This document shows, one piece after another, positions 6,098 to 6,217 of a DNA stretch of 6,217 bases. Location: positions 1-6,217 of the forward strand of contig JAJYUV010000059.1 of assembly GCA_021792355.1 (NCBI GenBank), given 5' to 3'. The stretch's first letter is position 1. Each line of letters begins with the position of its first letter. The notes below the pieces were generated by a model. That model ran no database searches. It saw nothing but the letters and a program-made list of their open reading frames with translations, and was not told where the DNA came from. The position numbers were made by a program, and so were the translations under genes. The stretch is from Thermoplasmata archaeon. Its GTDB lineage: Archaea; Thermoplasmatota; Thermoplasmata; Thermoplasmatales; GCA-001856825.

Positions 6098-6217
6098 CCG
6101 GCAGTTCTCCGAAGAAAACGGACTGGATTTTTAAGTGATTTTCGTTTAACGATATTTTCTTAGTGAAGAAAAAAGCTTGATTTCTCTTGTCTGAATGCGA
6201 TTTAATGCTTCCCGACT
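6091..6217 (+). repeat. Right arm of 127-bp inverted repeat (IS1634-type end, facing outward)
   Basis: Mirror copy of 375-501 with one mismatch at 6204. By analogy with the left side, the transposase start and the second half of the hairpin should follow just beyond the window, on the plus strand. The window stops within the hairpin's first arm (AGTCGGGA read on the minus strand). The inner junction at 6091 falls within orfB of the IS3-type element, showing that this IS1634-type copy interrupts or truncates it. Confidence 0.85.

Noticed and set aside
1..6217. CRISPR array, tRNA, riboswitch or replication origin
   Set aside because: No regularly spaced repeats, cloverleaf-like segments, conserved aptamer-like cores or iteron clusters were seen on either strand.

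Overview
The window reads as an accessory, insertion-sequence-rich island. Two AT-rich polysaccharide-related genes sit among remnants of at least three unrelated insertion sequence (IS) families. The IS genes are visibly more GC-rich than the two cargo genes, which suggests that the cargo was acquired from elsewhere. No rRNA, tRNA or housekeeping gene is present, so the host cannot be fixed. The style of the IS630 and IS1634-type transposases would suit a moderately GC-rich environmental bacterium; an acidophile such as Leptospirillum is only a guess.

Layout. 1-75: nothing recognisable. 76-354 (-): the broken 5' end of an IS1634-family (DUF4277) transposase, followed upstream by its leader and a hairpin (361-382). 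375-501: one arm of a 127-bp inverted repeat. 593-2623 (+): a membrane-anchored GH123-like (DUF4091) glycoside hydrolase. 2778-3932 (+): a family 2 glycosyltransferase. 4098-6090: the decayed 3' part of an IS3-family (IS2-like) element on the minus strand. It is split by a complete IS630-family element (4135-5374) that carries an intact transposase. 6091-6217: the second arm of the inverted repeat, running off the window edge and so oriented outward, as on the left.

How the parts relate. The glycosyltransferase and the hydrolase are co-directional and 154 bp apart. They probably come from a surface or exopolysaccharide locus: one builds a glycan, the other trims or degrades an amino-sugar glycan outside the membrane. 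The IS layers can be ordered. The IS3-type element came first. IS630 then inserted exactly at a CTAG overlapping the stop codon of the IS3 transposase. On the right, the IS1634-type end is fused into the 5' part of the IS3 transposase. The two outward-facing IS1634-type ends make 375-6217 look like a composite transposon or an invertible island.

I found no convincing new defence, RNA or repeat system. The most notable points are the flanking inverted repeat with its cargo, the IS630 site choice, and the hairpin over the IS1634-type ribosome binding site.
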